NCBI GenBank assembly: GCA_017304475.1
Contig: JAFKKV010000016.1
Span: 124,001 to 188,000, forward strand
Length of the DNA stretch: 64,000 nt
Source of the DNA: Hyphomicrobiales bacterium
Lineage (GTDB): Bacteria; Pseudomonadota; Alphaproteobacteria; Rhizobiales; Phreatobacteraceae
Direction of reading: 5' to 3'
Positions 41,127-51,042 of the stretch are shown one piece after another (the stretch's first letter is position 1; every line of letters starts with the position of its first letter). A program made the position numbers and the translations under genes. Under the pieces are notes generated by a model. It did no database searches. It was given only the letters and a program-made list of their open reading frames with translations, and was not told the DNA's origin.

Positions 41127-41855
41127 TTAGACCAGACGTCTCGCCTTCAACCAGAGGAAGAGCGGCAAGCGCATCCAGCGGGCCATCGTTTCATCGCCAG
41201 GCACGGCCGTGGGCAGCGGCTCCCGCAGCCTCGTAATGGCGAGCCCCGCTCCTTCCAGGGCCTCGGCATAACTTTCGAGCGGCTGCGACCAGCCGGCAAA
41301 ATCCATGGTCAGGCCGTCGCGCTCCTCGGCGCCTTCGAACCGCTCCCGGCCGAAATAGGAGCCCTCCAGCACGAAGGGCGCGTCCGGCCCGGCCCCTGAG
41401 AACCGACCGCGGTCACGGAACGGATGGACCAGCGAGATCATGACCTCGCCGCCGGGCGCCAGCACCCGTGCCATCTCGGCGCAAGCGGCAGGCACATTGG
41501 CGACATCCATCAGGACGTTATAGGCGACAACCAGATCGAAACTGCCGTCCTCGAACGGCAAGGCCTCGGCGGGCGCCACGGCGTAGCGATCGGCCGACCC
41601 GGCGGCCGCCGCCGCATCGACCAGTTCGGCGACCGGATCGGTGGCGGTGACGTGATGGCCGAGTTCCTTGAGCGCGCGCGACACCCGCCCCTCGCCGCAG
41701 CCGACTTCCAGGGCCAGCTTGTCGCCCCGGCCGATAAAAGCCAGCAGCGTGTCGCGATAGGCCCAGAAGGCGTCATGGCCGGGCTTGCGCGCCCAGGCGG
41801 TCCATTGCGCGGCGACCCGCGCCCAGTGCGCCTGGTCCGGTGGCGTCTCGGTCAT
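41127..41855 (-). CDS. Class I SAM-dependent methyltransferase
   Basis: A 242-aa methyltransferase of the Methyltransf_11 type. SAM motif I is ALEVGCGEGRVSRAL (about 48-62), motif II VTATDP, post-motif acidic DGSFDLVVAYNVLMDV, and a motif-III-like VLAPGGEVMISLVHPF. The last part suggests a small-molecule substrate. It is divergent from an HxlR regulator gene across 162 bp. Substrate unknown. Confidence 0.9.
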   Translation of the reverse strand: MTETPPDQAHWARVAAQWTAWARKPGHDAFWAYRDTLLAFIGRGDKLALEVGCGEGRVSRALKELGHHVTATDPVAELVDAAAAAGSADRYAVAPAEALPFEDGSFDLVVAYNVLMDVANVPAACAEMARVLAPGGEVMISLVHPFRDRGRFSGAGPDAPFVLEGSYFGRERFEGAEERDGLTMDFAGWSQPLESYAEALEGAGLAITRLREPLPTAVPGDETMARWMRLPLFLWLKARRLV

Positions 41856-41990
41856 GTCGATTCATCCTTGCCGTCGATCGGCGCATGTCTTAGCCCGCCC
41901 ACTGTCCGGCAACCATATCGCCGCGCCCGGCAGGCCACCGCGGTCCCTGCGGCCGATCGCTGGTTGCCTCGCTCGCGCACCAGTGCGATA

Positions 41991-42006
41991 TTGCAACCGG
42001 TTTGAA
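41991..42006. promoter_or_regulatory. Imperfect palindrome before the HxlR gene
   Basis: TTGCAACC|GGTTTGAA (6 of 8 paired positions) ends 11 bp before the HxlR start and abuts the Shine-Dalgarno AAAAGG. The arms resemble the TTGCAA half-sites common for HxlR-family proteins, so autoregulation is plausible. Confidence 0.4.
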
Positions 42007-42017
42007 AAGGCACCGCC

Positions 42018-42539
42018 GTGAGAACGATGGATGATGCACACCGGTCGGGATGCCCGATCAACCTGTCCCTGGAGATCTTCGGCGACAAATGGAGCCTGCT
42101 GATCATTCGCGACGTGATCTTCGGCAATCGTCGGCACTTCCGCGAATTGATGCGCTCGGAAGAAGGCATTTCCTCCAATATCCTGGCCGACCGGCTCAAG
42201 ATGCTGGTCGAGTTGGGCATGCTGACCAAGGCCGATGACCCCAGCCACAAGCAGAAGGCGCTCTACAGCCTCACCGAAATGGCGATCAGCGTCTTGCCGA
42301 TCCTGGCTCATCTCGCGGCCTGGGGGCGTCGCTGGCTGCCGGTGAGCGATGAGCTCAGCATCCGCGCGCAATTGCTCGAGGAAGGCGGACCCGCGCTTTG
42401 GGAGCAGTTCATGGCCGAGCTGCGCCAGGAGCACCTCGGCATTGCCGTGGCGCAGCCAGGGCCGGTCCCGGTCCGGGAGACGATGCAGGCAGCCTATCTC
42501 GCGGTGGTCGCGCGCAACAGGCCGATGCAGCCGGCGTGA
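42018..42539 (+). CDS. HxlR-family winged-helix regulator
   Basis: A 173-aa regulator. The HxlR domain covers about residues 12-105: CPINLSLEIFGDKWSLLIIRDVIFGNRRHF, then LADRLKMLVELGMLT and YSLTEMAISVLPILAHLAAWG. The leading Cys12 in the GCPINL motif is the usual redox-sensing position. GTG 42018 has AAAAGG 7 nt upstream; ATG 42027 is an alternative. The C-terminal 65 residues are an extension of unknown function. It is divergent from the methyltransferase gene. Confidence 0.9.
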   Translation: MRTMDDAHRSGCPINLSLEIFGDKWSLLIIRDVIFGNRRHFRELMRSEEGISSNILADRLKMLVELGMLTKADDPSHKQKALYSLTEMAISVLPILAHLAAWGRRWLPVSDELSIRAQLLEEGGPALWEQFMAELRQEHLGIAVAQPGPVPVRETMQAAYLAVVARNRPMQPA

Positions 42540-42594
42540 TCGGGCACTCCCCGGTGTTTGCTCGCACCACGACACCGGAAAAGCGCAGTTGAAT

Positions 42595-42758
42595 CAACCC
42601 TCTCCCAAAGGGAGAGGGTGGCAGCGTCAGCTGCCGGGTGAGGGGCGTGAGCTCACAGCACTGATGCAACGCTCGTCGCGCATGCCACCTTATCTGGAGA
42701 TGGACAACCCCTCACCCGGCGCCTGACGGCGCCACCCTCTCCCTTTGGGAGAGGGTTG
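42595..42758. repeat. Composite palindromic repeat, copy 2
   Basis: Same architecture as the copy at 11583 (two REP-like units facing each other, about 66-bp spacer, 164 bp). Here the variant stems are swapped: left unit GGCAGC-gtca-GCTGCC, right unit GGCGCC-tgac-GGCGCC. It fills most of the gap between the convergent HxlR and LysR genes and may act as a bidirectional transcript end. Confidence 0.9.
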
Positions 42759-42829
42759 ATTCGACAGCGCTTTTAGCAATAAGCGCGGTGCTTTACGCGT
42801 TTTCGCGCATTCGTCTTTCCCGACTGGTA

Positions 42830-43723
42830 TCAACCCCGCTCGAAGGCCGCCCAAACCTCCTCCGCCGCATGGCCCAGCCGCGCGACGGGACGAAACAGGC
42901 GGATTTCGATGGGGATCGCCAGATCCGGCTCGCCCGCTTCCACCAGGAGCCCGGCGGCGATGTCGTCTTCGGCCAGGGTTCGCGGCAGCCATGCCACGCC
43001 GTCTCCAGCGCGCGCCATCGAGAGCAGCGTTGCCGCGAGATGCGACGTGAAGATGGTCTCCAGCGCAAAGGACCGATCGCTCGCCGCCAACCACGCCGCG
43101 ACGATGCGGCCCAGGCCGGATTGCCCGCTATAGCCGAGATATTTGACCGCCGCGCCGCCATTAAGCGACCAGCGCGCGGTCCCGTCCGGTCCCGGCGCGC
43201 TGAACGGAACCAGGCTGTCGGCGCCGACCACGATGCTCCTGAACCGGCCCGCCTGGAGCCGGCCGCCCATGTTCGGATGATGGTGGCAAAGTAGAAACGG
43301 CGTGTCGCCGCGCAGCATCATCTGCTCGCAAGCCTGCATGCTGTCGGAGATCAGGTTGAGATTGCCGAGCGCCAGGACCCTGTCATTGCCGCGAACCCAT
43401 TTCGGGAAAAACGTGAAGGAGAGCGCGTGGGTCGCGGCGATCGACAGAGGACCCGCGCCCCGGCCGGACACCTCGAGCGTGTCACGGCGCAACTGATGCA
43501 GGGCGCGCGTCAGGATCTCCGCCTGGCTGTGAAAATGCTCACCTGCCGGGGTCAGCGCGACGTTGTGGGTCGTGCGGGTGAACAGGGCCGCACCCGCCCA
43601 GTCCTCGAGCGCGCGGATCCTGCGGCTGAAGGCCGGCTGGGTCACATGACGGGCCTCCGCCGCCCTGGAAAAATTCAGGGTCTCGGCGAGAGCCAGATAA
43701 TCCTCGAGCCAGATCAATTCCAT
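42830..43723 (-). CDS. LysR-family transcriptional regulator
   Basis: A 297-aa regulator. The N-terminal winged helix (MELIWLEDYLALAETLNFSRAAEARHVTQPAFSRRIRALE, residues 1-40, described here by its key parts LNFSRAA and QPAFSRRI) is followed by a PBP2-type effector domain from about residue 90. ATG 43723 is preferred to the TTG at 43735. It is divergent from the D-tartrate dehydratase gene over 216 bp, the classical arrangement for a LysR protein activating a catabolic gene in response to its substrate, here probably D-tartrate. Confidence 0.91.
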   Translation of the reverse strand: MELIWLEDYLALAETLNFSRAAEARHVTQPAFSRRIRALEDWAGAALFTRTTHNVALTPAGEHFHSQAEILTRALHQLRRDTLEVSGRGAGPLSIAATHALSFTFFPKWVRGNDRVLALGNLNLISDSMQACEQMMLRGDTPFLLCHHHPNMGGRLQAGRFRSIVVGADSLVPFSAPGPDGTARWSLNGGAAVKYLGYSGQSGLGRIVAAWLAASDRSFALETIFTSHLAATLLSMARAGDGVAWLPRTLAEDDIAAGLLVEAGEPDLAIPIEIRLFRPVARLGHAAEEVWAAFERG

Positions 43724-43729
43724 CGGTAA

Positions 43730-43769
43730 TGCCAAACCGACATAAGCAATCCCTCAAATAGCATTGGCA
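43730..43769. promoter_or_regulatory. Inverted repeat between LysR gene and tarD
   Basis: TGCCAA-N28-TTGGCA lies 7 to 46 bp upstream of the LysR start. Its location fits autoregulation by a LysR protein, whose sites are typically interrupted dyads. The spacing is long and the arms short, so this is tentative. Confidence 0.3.
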
Positions 43770-43939
43770 CCCGGCGGGTTCCAGTTCTACCAATCACTCC
43801 CGAAGCGCAACGGAACATCGCCGATCGAAGCCAATAGCGCCTCGGTCAACCAGGATGTCCTCGCTGCGGATTATCGCCGCGCCATCGCGCTCGGCATAAC
43901 CAAGCCAAGCTTGAACGAACCACCGGGAAGGACAATGCC

Positions 43940-45103
43940 ATGCGTATCGTCGACGTCGTCGAGATCACCAAGCCGATCGCATCGCCGATCCGCAACGCCT
44001 ATATCGACTTCTCCAAGATGACGGCGAGCCTCGTCGCCGTGGTGACCGATGTGGTGCGCGACGGCCGCCGCGTCGTCGGCTACGGTTTCAATTCGAACGG
44101 CCGCTACGGCCAGGGCGGCCTGATCCGCGAGCGCTTCCGCAACCGTATCCTCGAGGCCGCCCCGCAGAGCCTGCTCGATGACGACGGCAGCAATCTCGAT
44201 CCGCAGCGCGTCTGGGCGGCGATGATGGCGAACGAGAAGCCCGGCGGCCACGGCGAGCGTTCGGTCGCGGTCGGCACGCTCGACATGGCGGTCTGGGACG
44301 CGGTCGCCAAGATCGCCGGCAAGCCGCTGTTCCGGTTGCTCGCCGAAAAGAAGGGCCGCGAGGCCGATCCTCGCGTCTTCGTTTATGCCGCCGGCGGCTA
44401 TTATTATCCGGGCAAGGACAATTCGGCGCTGCAGGCCGAGATGCGCGGCTATCTCGGCCGCGGCTATACCGTGGTCAAGATGAAGATCGGCGGCGCCTCG
44501 ATCGACGAGGATCGCGGGCGGATCGAGGCCGTGCTGAAGGAGATCGGATCGCAGGCGCGGCTCGCCGTCGACGCCAATGGACGCTTCGACCTGGAGACGG
44601 CCATCGCCTATGCCAAGATGCTGCGGGACTATCCGCTGTTCTGGTACGAGGAAGCCGGCGATCCGCTCGATTACGCGCTGCAGGCGGCGCTTTCGGAATT
44701 CTATCCGGGCCCGATGGCGACGGGAGAGAACCTGTTCTCGCACCAGGACGCGCGCAACCTCATCCGCTATGGCGGCATGCGGCCGGACCGCGACTGGCTG
44801 CAGTTCGATTGCGCCCTGTCATATGGCCTCGTCGAATATCTCAGGACGCTGGATGTGCTCGCCCAGCACGGCTGGTCGCCGGCGCGCTGCATTCCCCATG
44901 GCGGCCACCAGATGTCGCTGAACATCGCGGCCGGCCTCGGCTTGGGCGGCAATGAGAGCTACCCCGACCTGTTCCAGCCCTATGGCGGCTTCCCCGACTC
45001 GGTGCGTGTCGAGGACGGCCATATCGTCATGCCCGACCTGCCGGGCATCGGCTTCGAGGGCAAGTCCGACCTGATCAAGGTCATGCGCGAGCTGGCCGAA
45101 TAG
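43940..45103 (+). CDS. tarD: D-tartrate dehydratase (enolase superfamily, TarD-type)
   Basis: A 387-aa Mg2+-dependent dehydratase converting D-tartrate to oxaloacetate. The sequence matches, as I remember it, the characterised Bradyrhizobium enzyme nearly colinearly with a two-residue offset. The expected active site is intact: Lys182 in VVKMKIGG, metal ligands Asp211 (VDANGRF), Glu237 (WYEEAGDP) and Glu263 (ATGENLFS), and His320 in IPHGGHQMS. The capping domain carries VGYGFNSNGRYGQGGLIRER. It is divergent from a LysR regulator. No tartrate transporter is adjacent, although a Ugp-like importer lies downstream on the other strand. Confidence 0.9.
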   Translation: MRIVDVVEITKPIASPIRNAYIDFSKMTASLVAVVTDVVRDGRRVVGYGFNSNGRYGQGGLIRERFRNRILEAAPQSLLDDDGSNLDPQRVWAAMMANEKPGGHGERSVAVGTLDMAVWDAVAKIAGKPLFRLLAEKKGREADPRVFVYAAGGYYYPGKDNSALQAEMRGYLGRGYTVVKMKIGGASIDEDRGRIEAVLKEIGSQARLAVDANGRFDLETAIAYAKMLRDYPLFWYEEAGDPLDYALQAALSEFYPGPMATGENLFSHQDARNLIRYGGMRPDRDWLQFDCALSYGLVEYLRTLDVLAQHGWSPARCIPHGGHQMSLNIAAGLGLGGNESYPDLFQPYGGFPDSVRVEDGHIVMPDLPGIGFEGKSDLIKVMRELAE

Positions 45104-45153
45104 GGAGCGGCTCACCGGGGCCTGCTCCGAGCGGCCCCCGCCCCTTTGCCGCA

Positions 45154-45990
45154 TCAGAACGTCACCACGACCGGCTGATGGTCCGACGCCTTGGTGGCGA
45201 GATCGTAGTCGATCGAGGTCAGCCGCGCGGCGACGTCGCCGGTGGCGAAAACGAAGTCGCAGCAATGGGCGGCGCCATAGGTCTGGTCGTAGAGGCAGAA
45301 GGACGGCGGATGCGGCTCGCCGGCATGTTTCGCCGCCCAGAGATCGACCAGAGCCGGCGTGCCGTCCTCGAAGGTGGCTTCCAGCCGCGCCTTCGAGGGA
45401 TCCGACGGCTTCATGTTGAAATCACCGCAGAGGATGGCCGAGGCCGTCACCGGCTGCGGCGCGAAAGGCGCGATACCGCCTTCGAGCGGCGGGCGGTTGA
45501 CCCGCGCGGCGGCCTGCCGATGGGCGGCGCGCACGCTTTCCACCTGGGCCGCGCGCAGCACGGTGTGAGAATATTCGAGATGGGTGGTCATCACCCGCAC
45601 CGGGCCGAACGGCGCCTCGATCATGGCGTCGATCATCAGGCGTGGCATGGATCGGGCCTCCGCCGCCTCCCAGGCGAGCGAGTGCCGGAACACCTGGCCG
45701 ACCGGCAGGCGCGACAGTAGTGCATTGCCGAAGCGGCGGCGCCCGCCCCGTCCGTCGGGTACGTCCACCGCCGGGCCTTCGATCAGGGTGAAGCCCGGCA
45801 GGAGCCCTGCCAGCACGCCGAACTGGTTCTCGCCCGCACTGCCTTCGAGCTCAGGAAAGTTGTCGGCCACCTCCTGCAGGCAGAGCACGTCGAAATCGGC
45901 GAGCTCGCGGGCATGGTCGACGATGCGCCGCAAGCTGAAGACGCCATCGATGCCGAGGCCCCATTGGATGTTCCAGGTGATCAGTTTCAT
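45154..45990 (-). CDS. Endonuclease/exonuclease/phosphatase family hydrolase
   Basis: A 278-aa metal-dependent phosphodiesterase of the EEP fold. Motifs in order: LITWNIQWG (Asn metal ligand), DVLCLQEVADN (Glu), THLEYSH, LCGDFNMKPSD (Asp-Asn) and the terminal KASDHQPVVVTF (Asp-His). No signal peptide is present, so it is cytoplasmic. It starts 10 bp after the stop of the Ugp-like permease gene and is the last gene of that operon. This suggests it hydrolyses an imported phosphodiester, in place of UgpQ in classical ugp operons. Confidence 0.88.
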   Translation of the reverse strand: MKLITWNIQWGLGIDGVFSLRRIVDHARELADFDVLCLQEVADNFPELEGSAGENQFGVLAGLLPGFTLIEGPAVDVPDGRGGRRRFGNALLSRLPVGQVFRHSLAWEAAEARSMPRLMIDAMIEAPFGPVRVMTTHLEYSHTVLRAAQVESVRAAHRQAAARVNRPPLEGGIAPFAPQPVTASAILCGDFNMKPSDPSKARLEATFEDGTPALVDLWAAKHAGEPHPPSFCLYDQTYGAAHCCDFVFATGDVAARLTSIDYDLATKASDHQPVVVTF

Positions 45991-46000
45991 CGCGCGGCCT

Positions 46001-46828
46001 TCATTTGATGCCGGCCCGCATGAAGCTCTGCACGAACTGGCGCTGGAACAGGAGGAAGCCGATCAGCAGCGGCGCCGCGGTCAGCAAGGTCGCCGCGCAG
46101 ATGATCGACCAGTCGACGCCCTGGTCGGTGGAGGAGAACACCTGCAGGCCGACCGTCAACGGGCGGGCCTCGACCGAATTGGTGACGATCAGTGGCCAGA
46201 GGAAATTGTTCCAGTGATAGCTGACCGAGACCAGGCCATAGGCGACATAGACCGGCCGGCCGAGCGGCACATAGACCCGCCAGAGCACCTGCAGCGGCGT
46301 TGCCCCCTCGACGCGCGCCGCATCGTCGAGTTCCTTCGGCACGATCTTGAAGGTCTGGCGCAGCAGGAAGATGCCGAAGGCCGAGGCCATATAGGGCAAG
46401 CCGATGGCGGGGATCGAATCCAGGATGCCGATGCGGCTCATGGTCCGGTAATTCTCGACGATCAGCACGTCGGGCATGATCATCAGCTGGGCCAGGACCA
46501 GGGCGAAGACCACCGTCTGGCCGGGAAACTCGTAGCGGGCGAAGGCGAAGGCGGCGAGCGTGCAGAGCACCAGCTGGCAGGCCAGGATCACCGTCACCAG
46601 CACGAAGGTGTTGAGGAAATAGCGGGCGAAAGGTGCCGCCTCCCAGGCGCGCGCGAAATTCTGCAGGGTGAGCGGTGCGAACAGCTCGAACCGGGTGGAG
46701 AATTCCGGCGGGTGAAAGGCGGTCCACACCGCATAGGCGAGCGGCGCGATCCACAACGTGGCGAGCAGCCAGGCGCCGGCGGTCTCCAGGACGCGGGCGG
46801 TGCCGCGCGGGGCGTAGACGTCGCTCAT
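46001..46828 (-). CDS. ABC transporter permease, UgpE/MalG type
   Basis: A 275-aa inner membrane permease of the carbohydrate CUT1 group with six helices. The EAA loop is DAARVEGATPLQVLWRVYVP, then LGRPVYVAYGLVSVSYHWNNFLWPL with the conserved NxFxWPL found in UgpE. ATG 46828 lies 13 bp after the UgpA-type stop. It pairs with the UgpA-type protein. Confidence 0.9.
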   Translation of the reverse strand: MSDVYAPRGTARVLETAGAWLLATLWIAPLAYAVWTAFHPPEFSTRFELFAPLTLQNFARAWEAAPFARYFLNTFVLVTVILACQLVLCTLAAFAFARYEFPGQTVVFALVLAQLMIMPDVLIVENYRTMSRIGILDSIPAIGLPYMASAFGIFLLRQTFKIVPKELDDAARVEGATPLQVLWRVYVPLGRPVYVAYGLVSVSYHWNNFLWPLIVTNSVEARPLTVGLQVFSSTDQGVDWSIICAATLLTAAPLLIGFLLFQRQFVQSFMRAGIK

Positions 46829-46841
46829 GAGCAGGACTGAC

Positions 46842-47723
46842 TCATCTGTAGTGGATCCGCCGTTCGAGCAGGCCATATTGGATGAGCGCGATGAGCCCGA
46901 GCAGCGCCAGCAGCACCACGGTGAGCGCCGCCGCATAACCGGTGTCCCAGAAGCTGAAACCGACCTGGTAGATGTAATAGAGCAAGAGCGCGGTGGCGTT
47001 GTCGGGCCCACCGCGGGTCATGACGAAGATATGGTCGATGGTGCGGAAGGCGCCGATGACCGCATTGACCAGCACGAACAGCGTGGTCGGCATCAGCAAC
47101 GGGAACTGGATGCGCCGGAAATAGGTCCAGCGCGACGCGCCCTCCAGCGCCGCCGCCTCGGCGAGGCTCGGCGACACCGTCTGCAGGGCGGCGAGATAGA
47201 AGATCATGAAGAAGCCGGCCTCCTTCCAGACCGCCACCACGGTGACCGCGAACAATGCGGTGTCCTTGGAGCCGAGCCAGTTGGGCGAGACGATGCCGAA
47301 GACGCCGAGCACCTGGGCCAGCAGGCCATATTGCGGCGTGTAGAAGAACAGCCAGATATTGGCGACGGCGATCATCGGCAGCACGGTGGGCGTGAAGAAG
47401 GCCATGCGGGCCAGGGTCCGGCCGGCGATCTTGTCATTGACCCAGATCGCCATCAGCAGCGCCAGCGCTATCGACACGGGGATGGTGCCGAGCGCGAACC
47501 AGAGATTGTTCCACATGGCCTGCCAGAACACCGGATCGGTCAGCATCTGCTCGAAATTGTCCAGGCCGGCGAAACGTGAGGGCCGCCGCGGCCGGGGGGT
47601 CGAATAGAAGCTCTCGATGACGGTGGCGACAGCGGGCCAATGGGTGAAGAGCGCCAGCAGCGCGAGCGAGGGCCCGAGCATCAGCCAGGCATGGATCCAG
47701 GTGCGGTTGGAGGAGGAGGTCAT
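46842..47723 (-). CDS. ABC transporter permease, UgpA/MalF type
   Basis: A 293-aa inner membrane permease, close in length to UgpA (295), with six helices and the EAA loop EAAALEGASRWTYFRRIQFP. Other UgpA-like parts: PRPRRPSRFAGLDNFEQMLTD and TRGGPDNATALLLYYIYQ. No Shine-Dalgarno is visible before ATG 47723; a palindromic repeat begins only 20 bp upstream and may have replaced the original leader. It is separated from the binding protein gene by that repeat. Confidence 0.9.
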   Translation of the reverse strand: MTSSSNRTWIHAWLMLGPSLALLALFTHWPAVATVIESFYSTPRPRRPSRFAGLDNFEQMLTDPVFWQAMWNNLWFALGTIPVSIALALLMAIWVNDKIAGRTLARMAFFTPTVLPMIAVANIWLFFYTPQYGLLAQVLGVFGIVSPNWLGSKDTALFAVTVVAVWKEAGFFMIFYLAALQTVSPSLAEAAALEGASRWTYFRRIQFPLLMPTTLFVLVNAVIGAFRTIDHIFVMTRGGPDNATALLLYYIYQVGFSFWDTGYAAALTVVLLALLGLIALIQYGLLERRIHYR

Positions 47724-47743
47724 GGGGTGGGCACGAGGTGAAC

Positions 47744-47908
47744 CAACCCTCTCCCAAAGGGAGAGGGTGGCGCCGTCAGGCGCCGGGTGAGGGGCGTAGG
47801 CTTCCAGAACTGAAGCAATGGTGCGTCGCGCATGCCGCCCCATTCGGTGAGGGACGTCCCCTCACCCGGCAGCTGACGCTGCCACCCTCTCCCTCTGGGA
47901 GAGGGTTG
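47744..47908. repeat. Composite palindromic repeat, copy 3, inside the ugp-like operon
   Basis: This 165-bp copy has the same design as those at 11583 and 42595, with left stem GGCGCC-gtca-GGCGCC and right stem GGCAGC-tgac-GCTGCC. It lies between the binding protein gene (stop at 47929) and the first permease gene. That matches the place of REP/BIME elements between malE and malF in E. coli, where they raise binding-protein expression over permease by stabilising the upstream message. Confidence 0.9.
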
Positions 47909-47928
47909 ATTGGCGCCTGCCCCGCCCC

Positions 47929-49227
47929 TCACCGATAAGCCCTGAGGATCCGCTCAGCCTCGGCCTGCGCATCCTTCATCGCCGCTTCCGGCGTCTTGGT
48001 GCCGGTGAGGGCTGCCTGCAGGCCGTCGTTCAGCGCCTTGGTGACGCGCTGGTTCTCGTGGGTGGAAAGTTCGGCCACCGCGAATTCCAGCTGGTCGCGC
48101 GCCACCGCCGCAGCCGGGAAACCGGCGACATAGGCCTTCATCTCGGGCGTATCCCAGCTGTCCTTGCGGGTGGCGACATAACCGGTGTCGATGCCCCATT
48201 TGGCGGCGCGCTCGGGCGTGGTGATCCACTGGATGAACTTGAAGGCGGCTTCCTGCTCGGCCTTGGAGACCTTCTTGGACAGATAGAAATTGCCGCCGCC
48301 AGTCGGGCTGCCGCGCCGCTTGCCAGCCGGCAGCATGCCGACGCCGAACGGGAACTTGGCATTGGCGCGCACGCTGGTGAGGTTGCCCGTGGTGGTCCAC
48401 ATCATCGCGCATTTGCGCTCGAAGAAGTCGCGCGGAGTCGTGCCCCATTCGACCACGCCGGGCGGGTGAACCTTATGCTTGCGCGACAGGTCGACCCAAT
48501 ATTGCAGCGCCTCGACGACTTCAGGCGCGTCATAGGCGGTGCGATTGCCGGCGCTGTTCATCAGGATCGCGCCAGCCTGGGTGGTCAATCCCTGGAACAG
48601 CCAATAGGGAAAGCCCGAGGCCGGGATCTGCAGGCCCCATTGGGTGGTGTTGGCGCCGTCGCGCTTGGTCAGCTTCTCGGCGAAGGCGACCTGCTCGGCC
48701 CAGGTCGCCGGCGGCTTTTCCGGATCGAGCCCGGCCTCCTTGAAGGCCTCCTTGTTCCAGTAGAGCACCACGGTGGAGCGCTGGAACGGGATGCCCCAGG
48801 TCTTGCCCTCGGTCTGGCTGTTTTCCATGAAGCCGGGGAAGAAGCTCTTCAGCCACGCTTTGTCGGCATCGGTGCGGATGAAATCATCGAAGGGCACGAT
48901 GGCCTCTTCGTCGGTCAGCGTGAACATGTCGGTGGAGAGCAGCACCGAGGTCACCGGCGGCGTGCCGCTCTTATGCGCCGTCAGCGCCTTGACGATGGTC
49001 TCCTGATAGGTGCCCGAATAGATCGGCTTCAGCGTGATCGACGGGTTTTCCTTCTCGAAATCGGCGGCGTAGCTGTCGATCAGCTTGGTGATCGGGCCGC
49101 CGACCGCGACAGGATAGAAAAACGACACTTCGGTGCGCGCCTGCGCCAAAGCCGGTGCCGCGACGGTGGCGGCAGCCATGGTGGCGGCGCCAGTCAGGAC
49201 GGCGCGGCGGTCGATGGATCGGGTCAT
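47929..49227 (-). CDS. Periplasmic substrate-binding protein, UgpB type
   Basis: A 432-aa solute-binding protein of family 1 (CUT1). The N-terminus has a twin-arginine-like signal (DRRAVLTGAATMAAATVAAP, cleavage after ALAQA). The mature protein begins EVSFFYPVAVGGPITKLIDSYAADFEKENP, resembling UgpB, and GGGNFYLSKKVSKAEQEAAFKF is the domain-2 hinge region. Together with UgpA-, UgpE- and UgpC-type proteins and a phosphodiesterase, the likely ligand is glycerol-3-phosphate or a glycerophosphodiester. The sugar or phosphodiester identity is inferred from context. Confidence 0.88.
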   Translation of the reverse strand: MTRSIDRRAVLTGAATMAAATVAAPALAQARTEVSFFYPVAVGGPITKLIDSYAADFEKENPSITLKPIYSGTYQETIVKALTAHKSGTPPVTSVLLSTDMFTLTDEEAIVPFDDFIRTDADKAWLKSFFPGFMENSQTEGKTWGIPFQRSTVVLYWNKEAFKEAGLDPEKPPATWAEQVAFAEKLTKRDGANTTQWGLQIPASGFPYWLFQGLTTQAGAILMNSAGNRTAYDAPEVVEALQYWVDLSRKHKVHPPGVVEWGTTPRDFFERKCAMMWTTTGNLTSVRANAKFPFGVGMLPAGKRRGSPTGGGNFYLSKKVSKAEQEAAFKFIQWITTPERAAKWGIDTGYVATRKDSWDTPEMKAYVAGFPAAAVARDQLEFAVAELSTHENQRVTKALNDGLQAALTGTKTPEAAMKDAQAEAERILRAYR

Positions 49228-49284
49228 GGTCGGTCCTCCCGTGATTTTGTTTGCCGGCGAGCTTATCGGGTTTTTCGCCCGAGG

Positions 49285-50313
<1,029 letters not shown>

Positions 50314-50469
50314 GGCATCCTCGGGAATCTTGGCGTCAGGGACGCCGGACGGTAGAGCATTTTCTGGCGGCTTGGGTACCGGATGGCGCAAAGAAAATGC
50401 GTTCGCCCGCAGCTATTTCGGATCGGCGCCGCCGTCGCCCGCCTCCGGGCGCCATGCCCCCTCGCCGGC

Positions 50470-50976
50470 TCAGGCCGCGGCCATGGCGCGGAACTGCAGG
50501 CAGAGCGCAACCGTCAAGGCCGCCGCACCGGCGAGGCCCGCGAGCGTCCGCACGTGGTTCCAGAAGGTCCAGTCGGTCAGGTAGCGGGTCCAGTAGGCCG
50601 CCGCCTCGGTGCCATCGGGCGGCAAAGCCTCCAGGGCGTTGTTCATCGGCACATTGAAGACCATGGTCGCCACGAAGGTGCCGAGGCCATAGAACAAGCA
50701 GCCGAGGATGAGCCAGGCCGCCCCGGGTTCGGACCAACGCAGCAGCGCGACGACAGCCAGCAGCGCCGTGACGACTGCCGTTCCCACGAAGACGCCGAGA
50801 AAGACCGGGTTGATCACCACGATATTGATCGACCGCATGGCGGCCAGGCCCGCTTGCGGCGGGATACGGCCGAGCGCCTGCATGATGAAGGACGAAAAAC
50901 CGAAAAAGGTGCCGGCGATCAGGCCGCTGCCGAGCGCGGCGGCCAAGGTGAGCGTGAAGACGATACGATCGATCAT
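50470..50976 (-). CDS. DUF1772 (anthrone oxygenase-like) membrane protein
   Basis: A 168-aa membrane protein with four hydrophobic segments: about 6-28, 50-72, 80-102 and 140-160. The pattern GTFFGFSSFIMQAL and INPVFLGVF is typical of the DUF1772 family, which includes fungal anthrone oxygenases. ATG 50976 has GGAGA 6 nt upstream; ATG 50982 overlaps that Shine-Dalgarno. It lies 66 bp downstream of the NmrA-like gene on the same strand. Pairing of these two families is common in proteobacteria and suggests a small redox operon of unknown substrate. Confidence 0.82.
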   Translation of the reverse strand: MIDRIVFTLTLAAALGSGLIAGTFFGFSSFIMQALGRIPPQAGLAAMRSINIVVINPVFLGVFVGTAVVTALLAVVALLRWSEPGAAWLILGCLFYGLGTFVATMVFNVPMNNALEALPPDGTEAAAYWTRYLTDWTFWNHVRTLAGLAGAAALTVALCLQFRAMAAA

Positions 50977-51042
50977 GGCCATTCTCCATGTCCAAGGGAA
51001 TGTATGGGCCGGACGGCAAGAAAAGGATCGAGGCGGCGATGT

